A stretch of DNA of 64,000 nucleotides, from assembly GCA_003260075.1 (NCBI GenBank), contig QLIY01000168.1:62001-126000 (forward strand), given 5' to 3'. A program made the position numbers and the translations under genes. This DNA comes from Phallusia mammillata. Lineage: Eukaryota; Chordata; Ascidiacea; Phlebobranchia; Ascidiidae. The stretch's first letter is position 1; the number at the start of each line of letters is the position of its first letter. The notes beneath the pieces are model-generated. The model was not told the origin of the DNA. It worked only from the letters and a program-made list of their open reading frames with translations, and searched no databases. Positions 35,247 to 47,600 of the stretch are shown in pieces.

Positions 35247-38200
35247 ATGGCCACAGTAAAAATTTTCATTCAACCTTTGAAACTTGGCAACACAAACAGT
35301 AACAATGCAATCCAGTGGCCATCGGTGCAGGAACATAGCCAGTTTTTTACAGACTGCCAAGATGCATATAATTCCCGGACAAACCCCTCAATCCTACTAA
35401 GGTTTTCTCGAAAACATCTACGGCCTGCAATTGTATTATGCTATGCCTTGTACCGTATGAAGTTGTATCCACTGGAAGCTTTAAGCAATGAAATTTCACT
35501 TGAAACGATTATCACTTGTCGCCACAATCACCCCACTGCTTTGCCTTTGAATGGAACTGCTGATGCACTTAAAATAGAGATCAAAAACCTGATCGCAAAT
35601 CTGGGTATTGATTATGCATTCATGCAAGATTTAATCATACAAATGTAAGTCTTTGCAAGATAACAAAATCTGTACTAAAAACAGAAAAATCTTGTAAATT
35701 GCATATATACCCGGTAATCTTATCGCAATAAATAATCCCTGTTTAAAAGGTTTTCTGGTTAATTGCATAAAACAGTAGGCAAATTGGTTATGCAATTAAC
35801 TGGATTTATCTGTATTTGTATAATTGACCAAATATTGCATGTGTACCAACATTGTGTGATTATACTGTAGTGCAATAGCATTAAGTTTGTGTGTTAGTTA
35901 GTAGTTTTAAACACATCACAGTTGCAAGTATTTTTTTTGGTTGATTTTTGTGTGACTGAAATATGTATAAAAAGTGGACTAACTTTGCGTTAGACACTTA
36001 CTAACAAATGTGGTTAAACAATTATTCATTTTTTTTTATATAGCAAAGAGTGCACAGCGGAATCATCATTGGGGGATGATACAGGTACTAAAACTTTACC
36101 CAGTGTGACAGATTAAGTTTTATTAAATGCAAGGTGATATCAAATTACATTAGTGCGTTTACATGTTTTCTGTTTCTAAAATGTTTGTGTCAGTGATTCT
36201 CAAACTGTGTGCCATGAGAGATTTCCAAGTGTGTCGCGAAATATTCTTTATTTTAAAGTGCAAACATTCCCTGGTATTTTAGGACTTGTGTGCATGACAA
36301 TGTTTCAAAGTTCATATTTTTGTTATTGGCAATGAAAATTATCCTTACCCACCAGAATGCAGTTGAAAATTATCATTCTTTATACAACGTTTGTTATGTT
36401 TACCTGCAAAGTGTGCCGCAGGAGAAAATTTTAGTGCTTTGTGCCACATGCTTAAAAAGTTCGAGAACCACTGGTTTGTGTAATAAAAGGCTAAGTTTTT
36501 TATGTTCTTTTTGAAGTTTTGATAATTCGGTAGATGGTTTTTATATATTTTTTATTTTAGATGGTTTATCAAGTTCATCTGGCATTTCTTCTGAACATAT
36601 AGAAACTATGCCTCAAATTGCTGTCACATTGGAATTAAGTGACAACAATCGATTTTTTCCGGCATGCAAAAAGTGCTACAATCTTAAACCACCAATTATT
36701 ATCCAACAAAGTAAGACAGTTTTGTGTTTATGAAATACACATGTTTGTGTATGGAAACAGGCTTGTGAAGAAGTTGTATTAAACTTTTTATAGTTTTAAG
36801 TAGTTTTAATTTGGTTCATAGCAATTGCAATTTTCTAAACTCTTTTCTTATGATTAACTAAAATGTTTTGTTTGAGTTGTGATAGGGTTCCCCCCCCCCC
36901 TGCAATTTTCTAAACTCTTTTCTTATGATTAACTAAAATGTTTTGTTTAAGTTGTGATAGGGTTGAGCCAGAATTGAACACAACATGCAATTGTGAAGCA
37001 GATTATCATTACCTAAAATTGTTGATTCATTTGATAAACCCTTCACCCAGAATTTTTTTAACAGGTGGTAATGAATGTAGTTGGTGCAAATCAGATGAAA
37101 CTATATTGCTGCATGAGATGAAAAATGTGGTGGATGATATTTTGTTTGTTGAATATTCGATAATTCGCAAGTTCTGCGAAGACAGCATCCTTGATATATG
37201 CCAGTAAGAAAATAACAATTCTAAAACATTGCAGTTCATTGTGGACCCTTTTTAAATTGGCTGGTAATTAAAATATTGCCTGTAATAGTAAAGCAGCATT
37301 CCACCAACTTCTGTGCTTTTTCTGTAATAACACTAATAGTATTCTTCATGCTTAACAATATGGTTTCGTTCCTTACATTAACTAAAAAGGAGCTCAAACC
37401 ATAGCATAACTTAAATATAGTATTGTTGCAAGATAAATATGCCAGAAGTGTAAGAGATTGTTTATATGACACAATACGAACCTAAAATGGTGACTGAAAC
37501 ATGTAAATCTACAGCTTAAAATAAAACTCACATAAGAATTGTCTTGGGTTTGCACAGTAAGGAATGGTCTGTAGGACAGGATTGGTTAACTTGCATCGGT
37601 CCTATTGGGGCTAAAATTGCTCATAGAATATACATAGGAGTGAAAGGCTACAAACCCTAATCTTAATGATGTTTCTTGATATTTTGATGTGATGAAACTT
37701 TTTGTTTAACTTACACCAGACTATTTTAATCTGTAGAAACAACTTGAGTGGCCAAGGCACATGTTCTGATGGCAATGATTGTACATATGCTCACAGTCCA
37801 GATGAAAAAAGATTATGGCAGTACATGACTGACAATGGTTTCGGATGGAAACAGTTTGGTGTGGAACTGTCAAAAGACTTTTTACAAGGTTTGCATTTTT
37901 ATATTTTTTCGCATAAATCGGAGTCCCATAGTTTGCCATATTTCTATAAATCACCTATATAACTACCCATATAACACCTATACATTATATAACTACCTAT
38001 ATAACTACCAGACCTTAATCAACTACTTATTTGCATTTTACAAACAAATAATTGTAAGGCGTAGAACAAGATTACTGATGTGGTTGATTTATCACCTGTT
38101 GACAATTTAACCCATCTTAAAAACAATTAATCATGCAAGAATTCCTTCACAACAGGAAATCTTGACTTGGTAATGTCACATTGAATCACCCTACAATTTG

Positions 38201-39879
38201 TTTATCAAGTCTGCTTACCAGTTTAATAACCTAATTTCAACAAGTACTTAACCACCTTAGGCTTAACTGCCCTAAAAGCACGTTTTTTTATTGTCCTAAT
38301 ATCATCACGCAGTAAATGTCATGATTTTTGTTTGAAAATGATGCAATCTCTTTTGGGGATTATTTGACAAATGGCCCTAACTAAAACATAGCTTTGCTTT
38401 TTTTGTTGCCATATTAGTTAATAAATTTTCCATTTACAAATTACCCAAAATGTTTTAACATCAATTCTTCTCTGTAACATTCACAGCATAAACTTAGTGC
38501 AGTGCTGTAGAAAGATTTAGTAACAACAGGAAATAGTTGAGGTTCCGGTAACAAGCGTTTTGACCGTGTTTTCTTACTATTTTCTTGGTAATAAATTTTG
38601 CATTAAATGTAAAGTTTAACTTACACCCATGTACTTAACATATATATCATTTTTTATCTGTGCTTTTATACTAAAAAAAATCCAAAATCGTATTAGTGTA
38701 AATCACAATATGTCTGTACTAATAATAAGTTTTAAAACATATAAATGTGAAAAACTTTAAGCATCTATAATTGTAAACTCGTGGTAAGTAAACTGTAGAC
38801 AGTTTATGCTCAGTTGTGGGTAAAACGAATTTAGTTAAACATAGCTTTTAAGCCAGTCACTCCCAACAAACTGGTGTGCTGTAATGTGGCTAGACCAGTG
38901 TCTTGTCACCAGCTGCTGTAATGAGACATTGTAGCTACTGTTTGCAGCTAACACCAACCATCATTTTTGATTTATAAATTTTACATATCTAATGGTCATA
39001 TTTATCAACAAATGCATCATGTGTTTCCAACTCGTCACATTTTAAAGCATAAATTGCAGATGATACTATGGCTGGATGCTTCCACTGTCCAATCTGTAGT
39101 GAGAACTTTTCCTCTGGAAGCACATTTTCCGCTCATTGTGACAGTCCACAGCATAGACAACTATCACGCTGCCTGGATGTTAATCGGCAGAAGTGGAAAT
39201 ACAGACAACCACCAAACCTGAAAGGAAATTTTCGTATCTGTGTCCAGTAAGAGTCAGCTGAATTTGTGTGGATACTGTATTGTTGCAAAAAAACATTTTA
39301 CACATATTTAGTAGACTTAACCTATTATTTTGTTTTCTACTATACCATAGCATTTTGTTTGTTCTTAAATTCTTTAAGTTTTTATTGAATCATTCTTTTT
39401 TACAAATGTACAAGAACTTTGTTGCTTATTTCGGAAGTATTGTTTTAGCCCCCCCCCCCATAGCATTTTGTTTGTTCTTAAATTCTTTAAGTTTTTATTG
39501 AATCATCCTTTTTTATAAATGTACAAGAACTTTGTTGCTTATTTCGGAAGTATTGTTTTAGCTGTTGGTACAAAGAAACGTTTCCTGAATGCCTTTATTT
39601 CTGAATAGAACCCATTTTTTAAAAGTTTTAACTTTTATAAATTTATTTTGTAGACCACGGTTACTCAAAAAGTGTTAACAACTACTGCCATAGACTATTG
39701 AAAAAATACTCTTTGCTTATATCCATGGTAAGTTTTTTTTAAAAATAGATCAATTGTTTGTACTTCAGCATTGAGAAAGGGAGAGAATGTAACCATGGTG
39801 ATGCTTGTGACAATGCCCATTCTGCAGAGGAACTTAGTGAATGGAACAAACGCTTCTCGGTCATTAAGGAGAAACTCAA
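35247..39879 (+). CDS. helz2: helz2 N-terminal zinc-finger block (exons 1-7)
   Basis: Exons 35247-35644, 36044-36084, 36561-36710, 37065-37203, 37737-37888, 39060-39246 and 39769-39879 join in phase. They hold paired cysteines (PACKKC, ECSWC), a CCCH finger across the exon 4/5 join (C-x9-C-x5-C-x3-H, ending CSDGNDCTYAH), a C2H2-like finger in exon 6 (CPICSENF, then H-x5-H) and a second CCCH finger across exons 6/7 (C-x8-C-x5-C-x3-H, ending CNHGDACDNAH). Such fingers bind RNA or protein partners. An open stretch just before exon 4 (from 36965) looks coding but does not fit the phase, so I use the acceptor at 37064. Confidence 0.85.
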
Positions 39880-40037
39880 GTAGGTTACTTGTGTTTTTAC
39901 AGTCAGTGAACATATTTTTGCATGAAATGTTGATACACCAGCTTGTAATCTAAGCTTTTTACTACGGCAGTGGTGGCAACCACCGGAGTTCATTATAGGG
40001 CCGTATAGTTTTTTAGGTTGCATGCTTTAAAACATTT

Positions 40038-40129
<92 letters not shown>

Positions 40130-43100
40130 ATAAAATTTTACTTTCAAAAACAGTCCGTAGTGCAAAAAAGGTTGCTGACTCCTGTACCATGGTATAGTTG
40201 CAGTGCATTCAGCCAAGATCAACCAATTCTGCCATTGACTGTTTTGCATTTAATAATGTTTAAAGTTGCCCAGCTATTTTCGGCTTCGTGATTGTTTAGT
40301 GCTATTGTGTCCTTTACCAACCAAAATACATGTGACTCAATTCAGCAGGGTCAAATCTGACATTTTGTTTTCCAGCTTTGCTAAAGAAAATCAACTGCTG
40401 TCATTTGCTGAACAGATTTCTCAAGAATTTGAAGAAAACAGGAACAGTGCATCTGTGGTAGGTTTACATTCATTGTTTAGGGTTTTCATGTACAATAGAT
40501 AATTGAGTTAAACTTGTATTTGACAGTTAACAGAGAGTATAGAAGAAGTGTCATGTAAAGTTCGTCCTTGTTTCTTTCGGCGATGTCCAACAGACCAATC
40601 AGTTGAATGGATGGTCAGGCTTAACTGCCAGGATACACATGTATGTGCAGTTAGTTGTCGACGCATTTAACATTCGACGCATTTAACATGAGTGTTTTGT
40701 GATTGTGTTTTACATGAATATGTGTTATGTATTACAATAAAAGCACTTTTTGTGTCCCCCCCCCCAAGGAGAAACTCAAGTAGGTTACTTGTGTTTTTAC
40801 AGTCAGTGAACATGTTTTGCATAAAATGTTGATACACCAGCTTGTAATCTAAGCTTTTTACTATGGCAGTGGTCGGCAACCGCCGGAGTTCGTTACAGGG
40901 CCGTATATATTTTTAGGTTACATGCTTTAAAACATTTTGGCCCATGTACCCAGTGAATGATAAACTAATTTAAGCGTTTTTATTGCTAAATATTTGTAGT
41001 TTTTTAAAGAACAGTCCGCGATAAAATGTTACTTTCAAAAACAGTCCGTACGGCAAAAAAGGTTGCTGACCCCTGTACCACGGTATAGTTACAGTGCATT
41101 CAGCCAAGATCAATCAATTCTGCCATTGACTGTTTTGCATTTAATAATGTTTCAAAGTTGCCCAGCTATTTTCGACTTGGTGATTGTTTATTGCTATTGT
41201 GTCCTTTACCAACCAAAATACATGTGACTCAATTCAGTAGGGTCAAATCTGACATTTTGTTTTTCAGGTTTGCTAAAGAAAATCAACTGCTGTCATTTGC
41301 TGAACAGATTTCCCAAGAATTTCAAGAAAACAGGAACAGTGCATCTGTGGTAGGCTCACATTTGTTGTTTACAGTTTCCATTGAAAAAGTAATTAGTTGA
41401 GTAATTGATTTTGTATGTAACAGTTAACGGAGAATATGGAAGAAGTGTCATGTAAAGTTAGTCCTTGTTTCTTTCAACGACGCCCAACAGGTCAACCAGT
41501 GGAATGGACGGTCAGGCTTAACTGCCAGGATACACATGTATGTGTAGTCAACTGTTAACACATGAGCGTTTAACGATTTGGGATTCTGTTTTACATGAAT
41601 ATGTGTTTGTATTATAATAAAATCACTTTTTGTGTTGTTGCAATAGCAGTTTTTTTAAAAAAATGTTGCACTCTGGAGACATATTTTCCTCAAAGCACAT
41701 GTTGTTTTCAAAAACTTCAAGAAACAAACAGACAGATAAGCAGTAAACATGCACTTGTTTTCACTTTTATGCAGCAAAAACTGAGTCATGTGGCTCTGCT
41801 ACAAAGAGATGGAAATGATTACTTCAAAGTATGCAAAGTTCGTGGAAAGAGACAAGGACAATTCACTTCTCACATCAACTACACTGCATCGGCTGATGAT
41901 GTGAACAGCATGATGCACGGCATTGCGAAATTCAAAGTAAATGGGATTTTTTAGGTTTCTAACATTAATAGACCTGTTAAATAATCGCTTTCTATTTTAA
42001 ACCAAAAAAATTTTTTTTTTTCTTCACACACAACATTTTTCACTGTCATTAGTACCACTTATTGATAAATTTTAATATCCTGTTTGTCCATTCATTTTTA
42101 TCATTCCTTGCTTAAATCTTCTATGTGTTCACTGTTCAAGTACATTACTTACATTGATTTCATTTTTTTTGTTTTCAACCTTTTGATTGGTGTCTTTGAC
42201 TGTTTTTAGGTGAAGTTTCAAAGTCCAAAACCAGGAAAATTTGCAGAAGTATTGGTCTTTGAGTTTTTGAAAAACCCAAGGCCTGCTTTGATGGTGAAGT
42301 TTCATGTTTCTGTTGGGGACAAAATCAGTATTTCCCAAGAACGGCCGAAAATGCCTGACTCGAATAGCTGGGAAAAAAGGTATAATATCTAGGATTGTAA
42401 AAAATGGTTCAAATGTATTTGTAATGATGTACGTACATTTTATAAAAATCGTTTCTACAACAGACATATCTTTTCAAGCAGAAGAAACTTTTAAATTGTA
42501 GTGAAATGGCAAAATCATACTTGTGAACTTATATGTTTGTTTCCACAATAGACAAATAGTGCCTTTTGCTGTTGAGATTCACAATGAGTTTGAGAAAACT
42601 ATGCAACAGTTGATCAACAAGTACAAGCCTCGTGAGGTGGCACTTGAATATGTGAGTGATGACTCTGATGCAGATTTGGACTCAAAAAGTCTTACCAAGG
42701 AAAACTATGTGTCAGAAATGCACAGATTTCTGTACAGAGAGGAAGCAGCTAGAAAACAAGCAATTTCAAAGTAATGCTGCTGTTATAAAATTTTAAGGTT
42801 TTTGCAAATAAACTTTTTATTATTTATTTTTAGAGAAAGTAGATTTAAGAGAAAGTAGATTTTGAATTCATATTTCATAGAATTGCACATCGGAAAGGCT
42901 TGGAAATGTTGCCTTAAAAATGAAATAAATCTCCTCATAAAAACTTTTTGTGAAAGTTTACATGAAAAAAAAATATTGACTTGTAGAAAAAATAACATAT
43001 GTTTGCAAATGTGTTATCCTTTTCTGTTCTAACTGAAAATTTTGTTAGGTTTTAGTGTCAAAATAATAACTTTTTTACTACAGAGTGTATTGCTCCTGCA

Positions 43101-43498
43101 AGATAGGATTGTCAGACAATTACTTCTCAACGTCTGGAGGCTTATGTTTTGTTGATGGTAAAGGTGGATTGTTTGGAATCTTCCAACTACCTGGTTACCT
43201 TAATCGAGACACTGATGAGGGATTACTGGTGTTAGAAAACTGCCAAATGGTAAGGGTAAAGCATAGTACATTACTTTTCAATATTATTAGCACTTTACTG
43301 AAAATTATTGGTCTAGAACAGTGGTTCTCAATTGGTGGTCCATGATGACTTTTTGAGTGGTCCACAGGACGTCCACTAAATTTGGTGATAAACTAGAGAT
43401 GATGCATATTATATATTGAAAGAGTATCATAACGTTGCCTGTTAATAATTGTATGTCACGTCTTGAAAATCGGTTTTAAAGAACTTTGTTTCAAGCCC

Positions 43499-43590
<92 letters not shown>

Positions 43591-44523
43591 ATGATATTAT
43601 TTTTACTGGGCCAGTGGTCCATGGCCCAAAACGAGTTGAGAATCACTGATCTAGAAAATCTGTTTATGCCTCTAAATATACAAGTTTTTTGGAAATATTT
43701 GTTTTGTAATTTTAGGTGCTTCTTTCAAGAAAGAACAGTGACCAGAGTTCTACAGTTTACGAAGCAAAATTGGAGAGCAAAGCAGCTGATCATGCAGTGC
43801 TTTCAATTTCCAAAAGGTATAAGTAACACACAAATGTATTATACAGCGCTAAACGAAAATGTTCTGACAGCTGTGTTGTGCATGTAGTTTTCAACAGTTT
43901 ACCCAAATGTATGTACCATAGTCTTTTGTATGCCGAGAAACATCGTTTTGTAGCTGCAGCGCTTTTACTTCACGGCTTTGCTATCGAACCTTACCCTCTT
44001 TCCCTAACACGGGTGGTTAGTTTTAGGACCCCCTCTACTTGTTCCAACAACGCCAGTAGTCGTGTTTACCGCCACTGCACCAACCTCACTTTCTTGTCCA
44101 TTCATATTACGCTTTATAATACACTATAGCTGCAGCGCGTTCAGCCATTATCCGCCAGTTGTGCTTTTCATTGTTTTGCGCTCCAAGTCTTAACGTTGCG
44201 CAGCCATTCCCGGCTTGGTGATCATTTTAGTTCGATTGTGTCGCTTCGTTTTCTTTTACCAAGCCAAATAAACTCAACTCAAGCAAGAACATAAACCTAT
44301 TCCCCCCCCCCCTTGTGTCGCTTCGTTTTCTTTTACCAAGCCAAATAAACTCAACTCAAGAACATAAACCTATTTGAACTCAACATAGATGTGTGGAAGA
44401 CTGGAAGCTTCGATCTGGTCTGCTTATCGAGTGTGATCTTCAATTCCAACTTGACCGCCGTTTGTTCTGCATGAGCCATTGTGCGTTGGACCAACTTCCA
44501 GAACTTGACAGACTTTCTATTGT

Positions 44524-44617
<94 letters not shown>

Positions 44618-47600
44618 AGTCGTACTATTTTTAAAACACAATTTTATTTCTCTGAATGATGGATGTTGTCCAAACAGGGTAATTTAAACGAATTTAGGGT
44701 CATTTTAACAGGTGAAACCCCCCCCCCAACTTCCAGAACTTGACAGACTTTCTATTGTGTGTCCAGACCCTCCGTCGTCTGACCTCACGCACCCAGCGAA
44801 CTCCAACGCAAATTGCCGTGAACTTGACCCCCAACAGGTAGTAGTCTGTAAAAGTATTTGCTTTCCCAGCAAGGGCCAGTAACCTTTGCCAAACCGCAGA
44901 CCAAAGCCGAGATCTCCAAGGTTTAAACGGGTCGTACTATTTTTTAAATCACAATTTTATTATTGCTTTGTCTGAATTTTTGGTGTTGTCCAACCAGGAA
45001 ATTTAGGGTAATTTTAACAGGTGAAAACCCAACGAAAATTGTGACACAAAACTTTCTCACTAGTAGGTAACTTACAAAGGGGATACTACTACTAGCCGGA
45101 TATTTCAGCTAACCAACCTTTGTTTTAGAGTAAGCCAAGCTCTCGAAAGCGTAATTATCTTTTTGTGAATGTGTAGTAGCCGGTTTACAACCGTTGTTTG
45201 TTGGTTTCAGTTTACAATGGGTAGGGCGTCTCTGTACGCTTTGGCAATAACGGTGGGTTTAATCCTTTTGTTGAAAATGACCTTAAGCGTCATGTGTGCT
45301 ACCAAAATATACTTACTTCCCATACAGTTTAGAACGACTTTTCTGGCCATCTACAAACCCAGCGTTTTTTTAGTGGAAATATATATGTTGTTGTGTATTG
45401 TACAAGCTTGGATGCGTCTGGTGACTAAAACATGTGCTGTGTACTTGGTAATTGCCACACTTTACATGTGGTTAAGCATGTGTGTTTACTTTCACTTTCT
45501 TCTCGTTCAAAAACAAACAAGGACTACTCAATCGTTTACGGCCAGCTGTTGCTATATTTGATACCAGTGACAATATAAGTTGCCGCATGGAAAAGCAAAT
45601 CACAAAGGTTTCTTGTTAACAGACCAGCGACTGACCCCCAAAACGCTTTTAACAACCCCAAAAAAATTCGGTTGCCAGAAAATTACTTTGTTTTTTCAGA
45701 TACGTGTTCTTCAGCATTTGATCACAGACCGTGTTCCGTACCCACTTTTCGCTGTGGTTGGACCTTTCGGCACAGGCAAAACCTACACTATCAGTCAATG
45801 TGTGCTGTTTCTACTGAGACACTACACCCAAGCAAAGATTCTCGTCTGTACACATTCAAACAGGTATAAAATCCATTACTGAGTCCACGAGAATGCCCGA
45901 CAGGTTTCGCGAATAATATTTAACAACAAAACTTGCTTTTACTCTTAGGTGTTAAACCGCACTTGTTGCAATTTAAAAGATAAACCAGAAAGAGGTATAT
46001 ACAACCTGCAACTGTGTACCGTCATATCGTTGCGGTCACAACTTCATAAGGCCGCGCACACTTAAATTAAATAACTTACTGGCGGTCGTGCGTTGATGAA
46101 AGTCATTTTTTAGATATTTGAGTTCTAATTAACTGGTTGAAAAGGTCATGTTTGGGGCCGGGGGACAAAGAAGCATTATTTTAATATTCCTTGTCAAGTA
46201 GAAGTACGGATCCAGCGGCTAGACTAGATTTAAGGCCAAATAGACACACTGACGGTCGTTATTGAAATCCTGTAATGTGGCTAGCGACAGATACAAAATG
46301 CGTCTTTGAAGTACAATCGAAATTTAGATTATTCCCACTTTGTCATATGTTGCATACCCTTTCAATGTTTGCCAAACATAAAGTCGATCACAGTGCAATA
46401 GTGTACAAATATTACATTACGTATTTGCCGAGTTGAAATAGCTGTGGGAATATCGTATTGTAAACACAGAAAGCATTTTTCCGTGGGCGTTTAAAGTTTA
46501 AACCCAGTGTAGCCAAGGCAAGCGAAACTAGATTCTCGCCTTGTCTTTGTTTCGGGTTACAAAAGCTTAACACACAGCGGTGTGTATTATGACGTAATTA
46601 CCACAAAGGTCGTATCGAGTATCACATGATTGCCAAAGCAAACATAACGCAACCGGTTTGTTCGAAGGAGTTCGGCCGTATATTAAACAAAGCATGGGTA
46701 GGATAGGGTTATGGTATGTACCATTTGGTATTGGCACTGATTTGTTTACTTGTTTGCCTAACAAACGAATTGGTCAACTCATTTGCTATTCAAGATGTTT
46801 GGATTTTTGTGCAATTAGTGTCAACTTGTGTGAATTTAGCTAAATGTTTTCCTTTTAGCACTATTTACCGTTGAATTAGCGGAATTTTTGTGAATCGTAA
46901 TTCTACGGGAACCATTACAAGCTTTTACCGATGTTCTGTTGAAGTTTTAGGTGCAAATTTAAACGCGCATACGAAATCAATTCAAACACTCTAGGGAAAT
47001 ATTTAATTTGTCACAACTGCTAATTCATGCTATTGATCGTGTTTTAGTGCTGCCGACTTGTACATACAAAACAACTTTCGTGGTGATGAGTGGGATGGAA
47101 AAATCATCCGAGTTTACTACCATGACCGAATCATCAAGTCAGTCCCACCGGTATGTATGAATGATAGACCTATGTGTTTATGTTTTTAAAGCTAAGAATT
47201 GTACAGAATACAGTTAATGCACCATTTCATTTAAGATGAACATAAATTCATAACTGGGATCAGCCATGAAGAGTCCATGCAAACCAGCGATCACAGTACA
47301 CTCATATAGAAATCATAGTGAGCCTGCGTAGCTCAGTTGGTAGAGTGCGAGTCCCGGAAAGACTGCTGTCATGGGTTCGCGAATCCCACCGCAGGCTACA
47401 TTTTTCTCGCCTACGCCTTGCCATATGGTGGTGAATGCTTGGTGACCGGCTGATTCGGTATGGCACCTTCACTGGGCCTGGCGTACTGTGATTTACTCCA
47501 TTTCAGTTTTTAAGTTGTAAAAAAGCAGTTTCGTGTGTATAAGGTACAAATATGACCAATATTGCAAATCAACTTATTTTAAATTCAACTAAGTTATATA

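Noticed and set aside
36953-37064. Extension of helz2 exon 4 upstream (EPELNTTCNCEADYH...)
   Set aside because: The open frame looks coding, but its acceptor would put the exon in the wrong phase, with a stop five codons in. The acceptor at 37064 fits the phase. An unseen alternative exon is possible.
43486-43887. Long poly-proline or poly-glycine proteins (also at 7585, 15982, 21370, 40013, 44393)
   Set aside because: They come from translating gap runs of C or G. The rest of each frame is intron or repeat.
44838-44869. A 32-base intron in helz2
   Set aside because: It has GT and AG ends but is shorter than introns that animals normally splice. A one-base deletion or a sequence error explains the reading equally well.
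45330-45428. Reassigned stop codons (TAA/TAG read as glutamine)
   Set aside because: All other exons use ordinary glutamine codons, the genes end at normal stops, and the same segment also has frameshifts.
47322-47396. Functional tRNA gene
   Set aside because: The T arm has two extra bases and the anticodon loop lacks the conserved U, while flanking sequence belongs to a dispersed repeat. A SINE head fits better.
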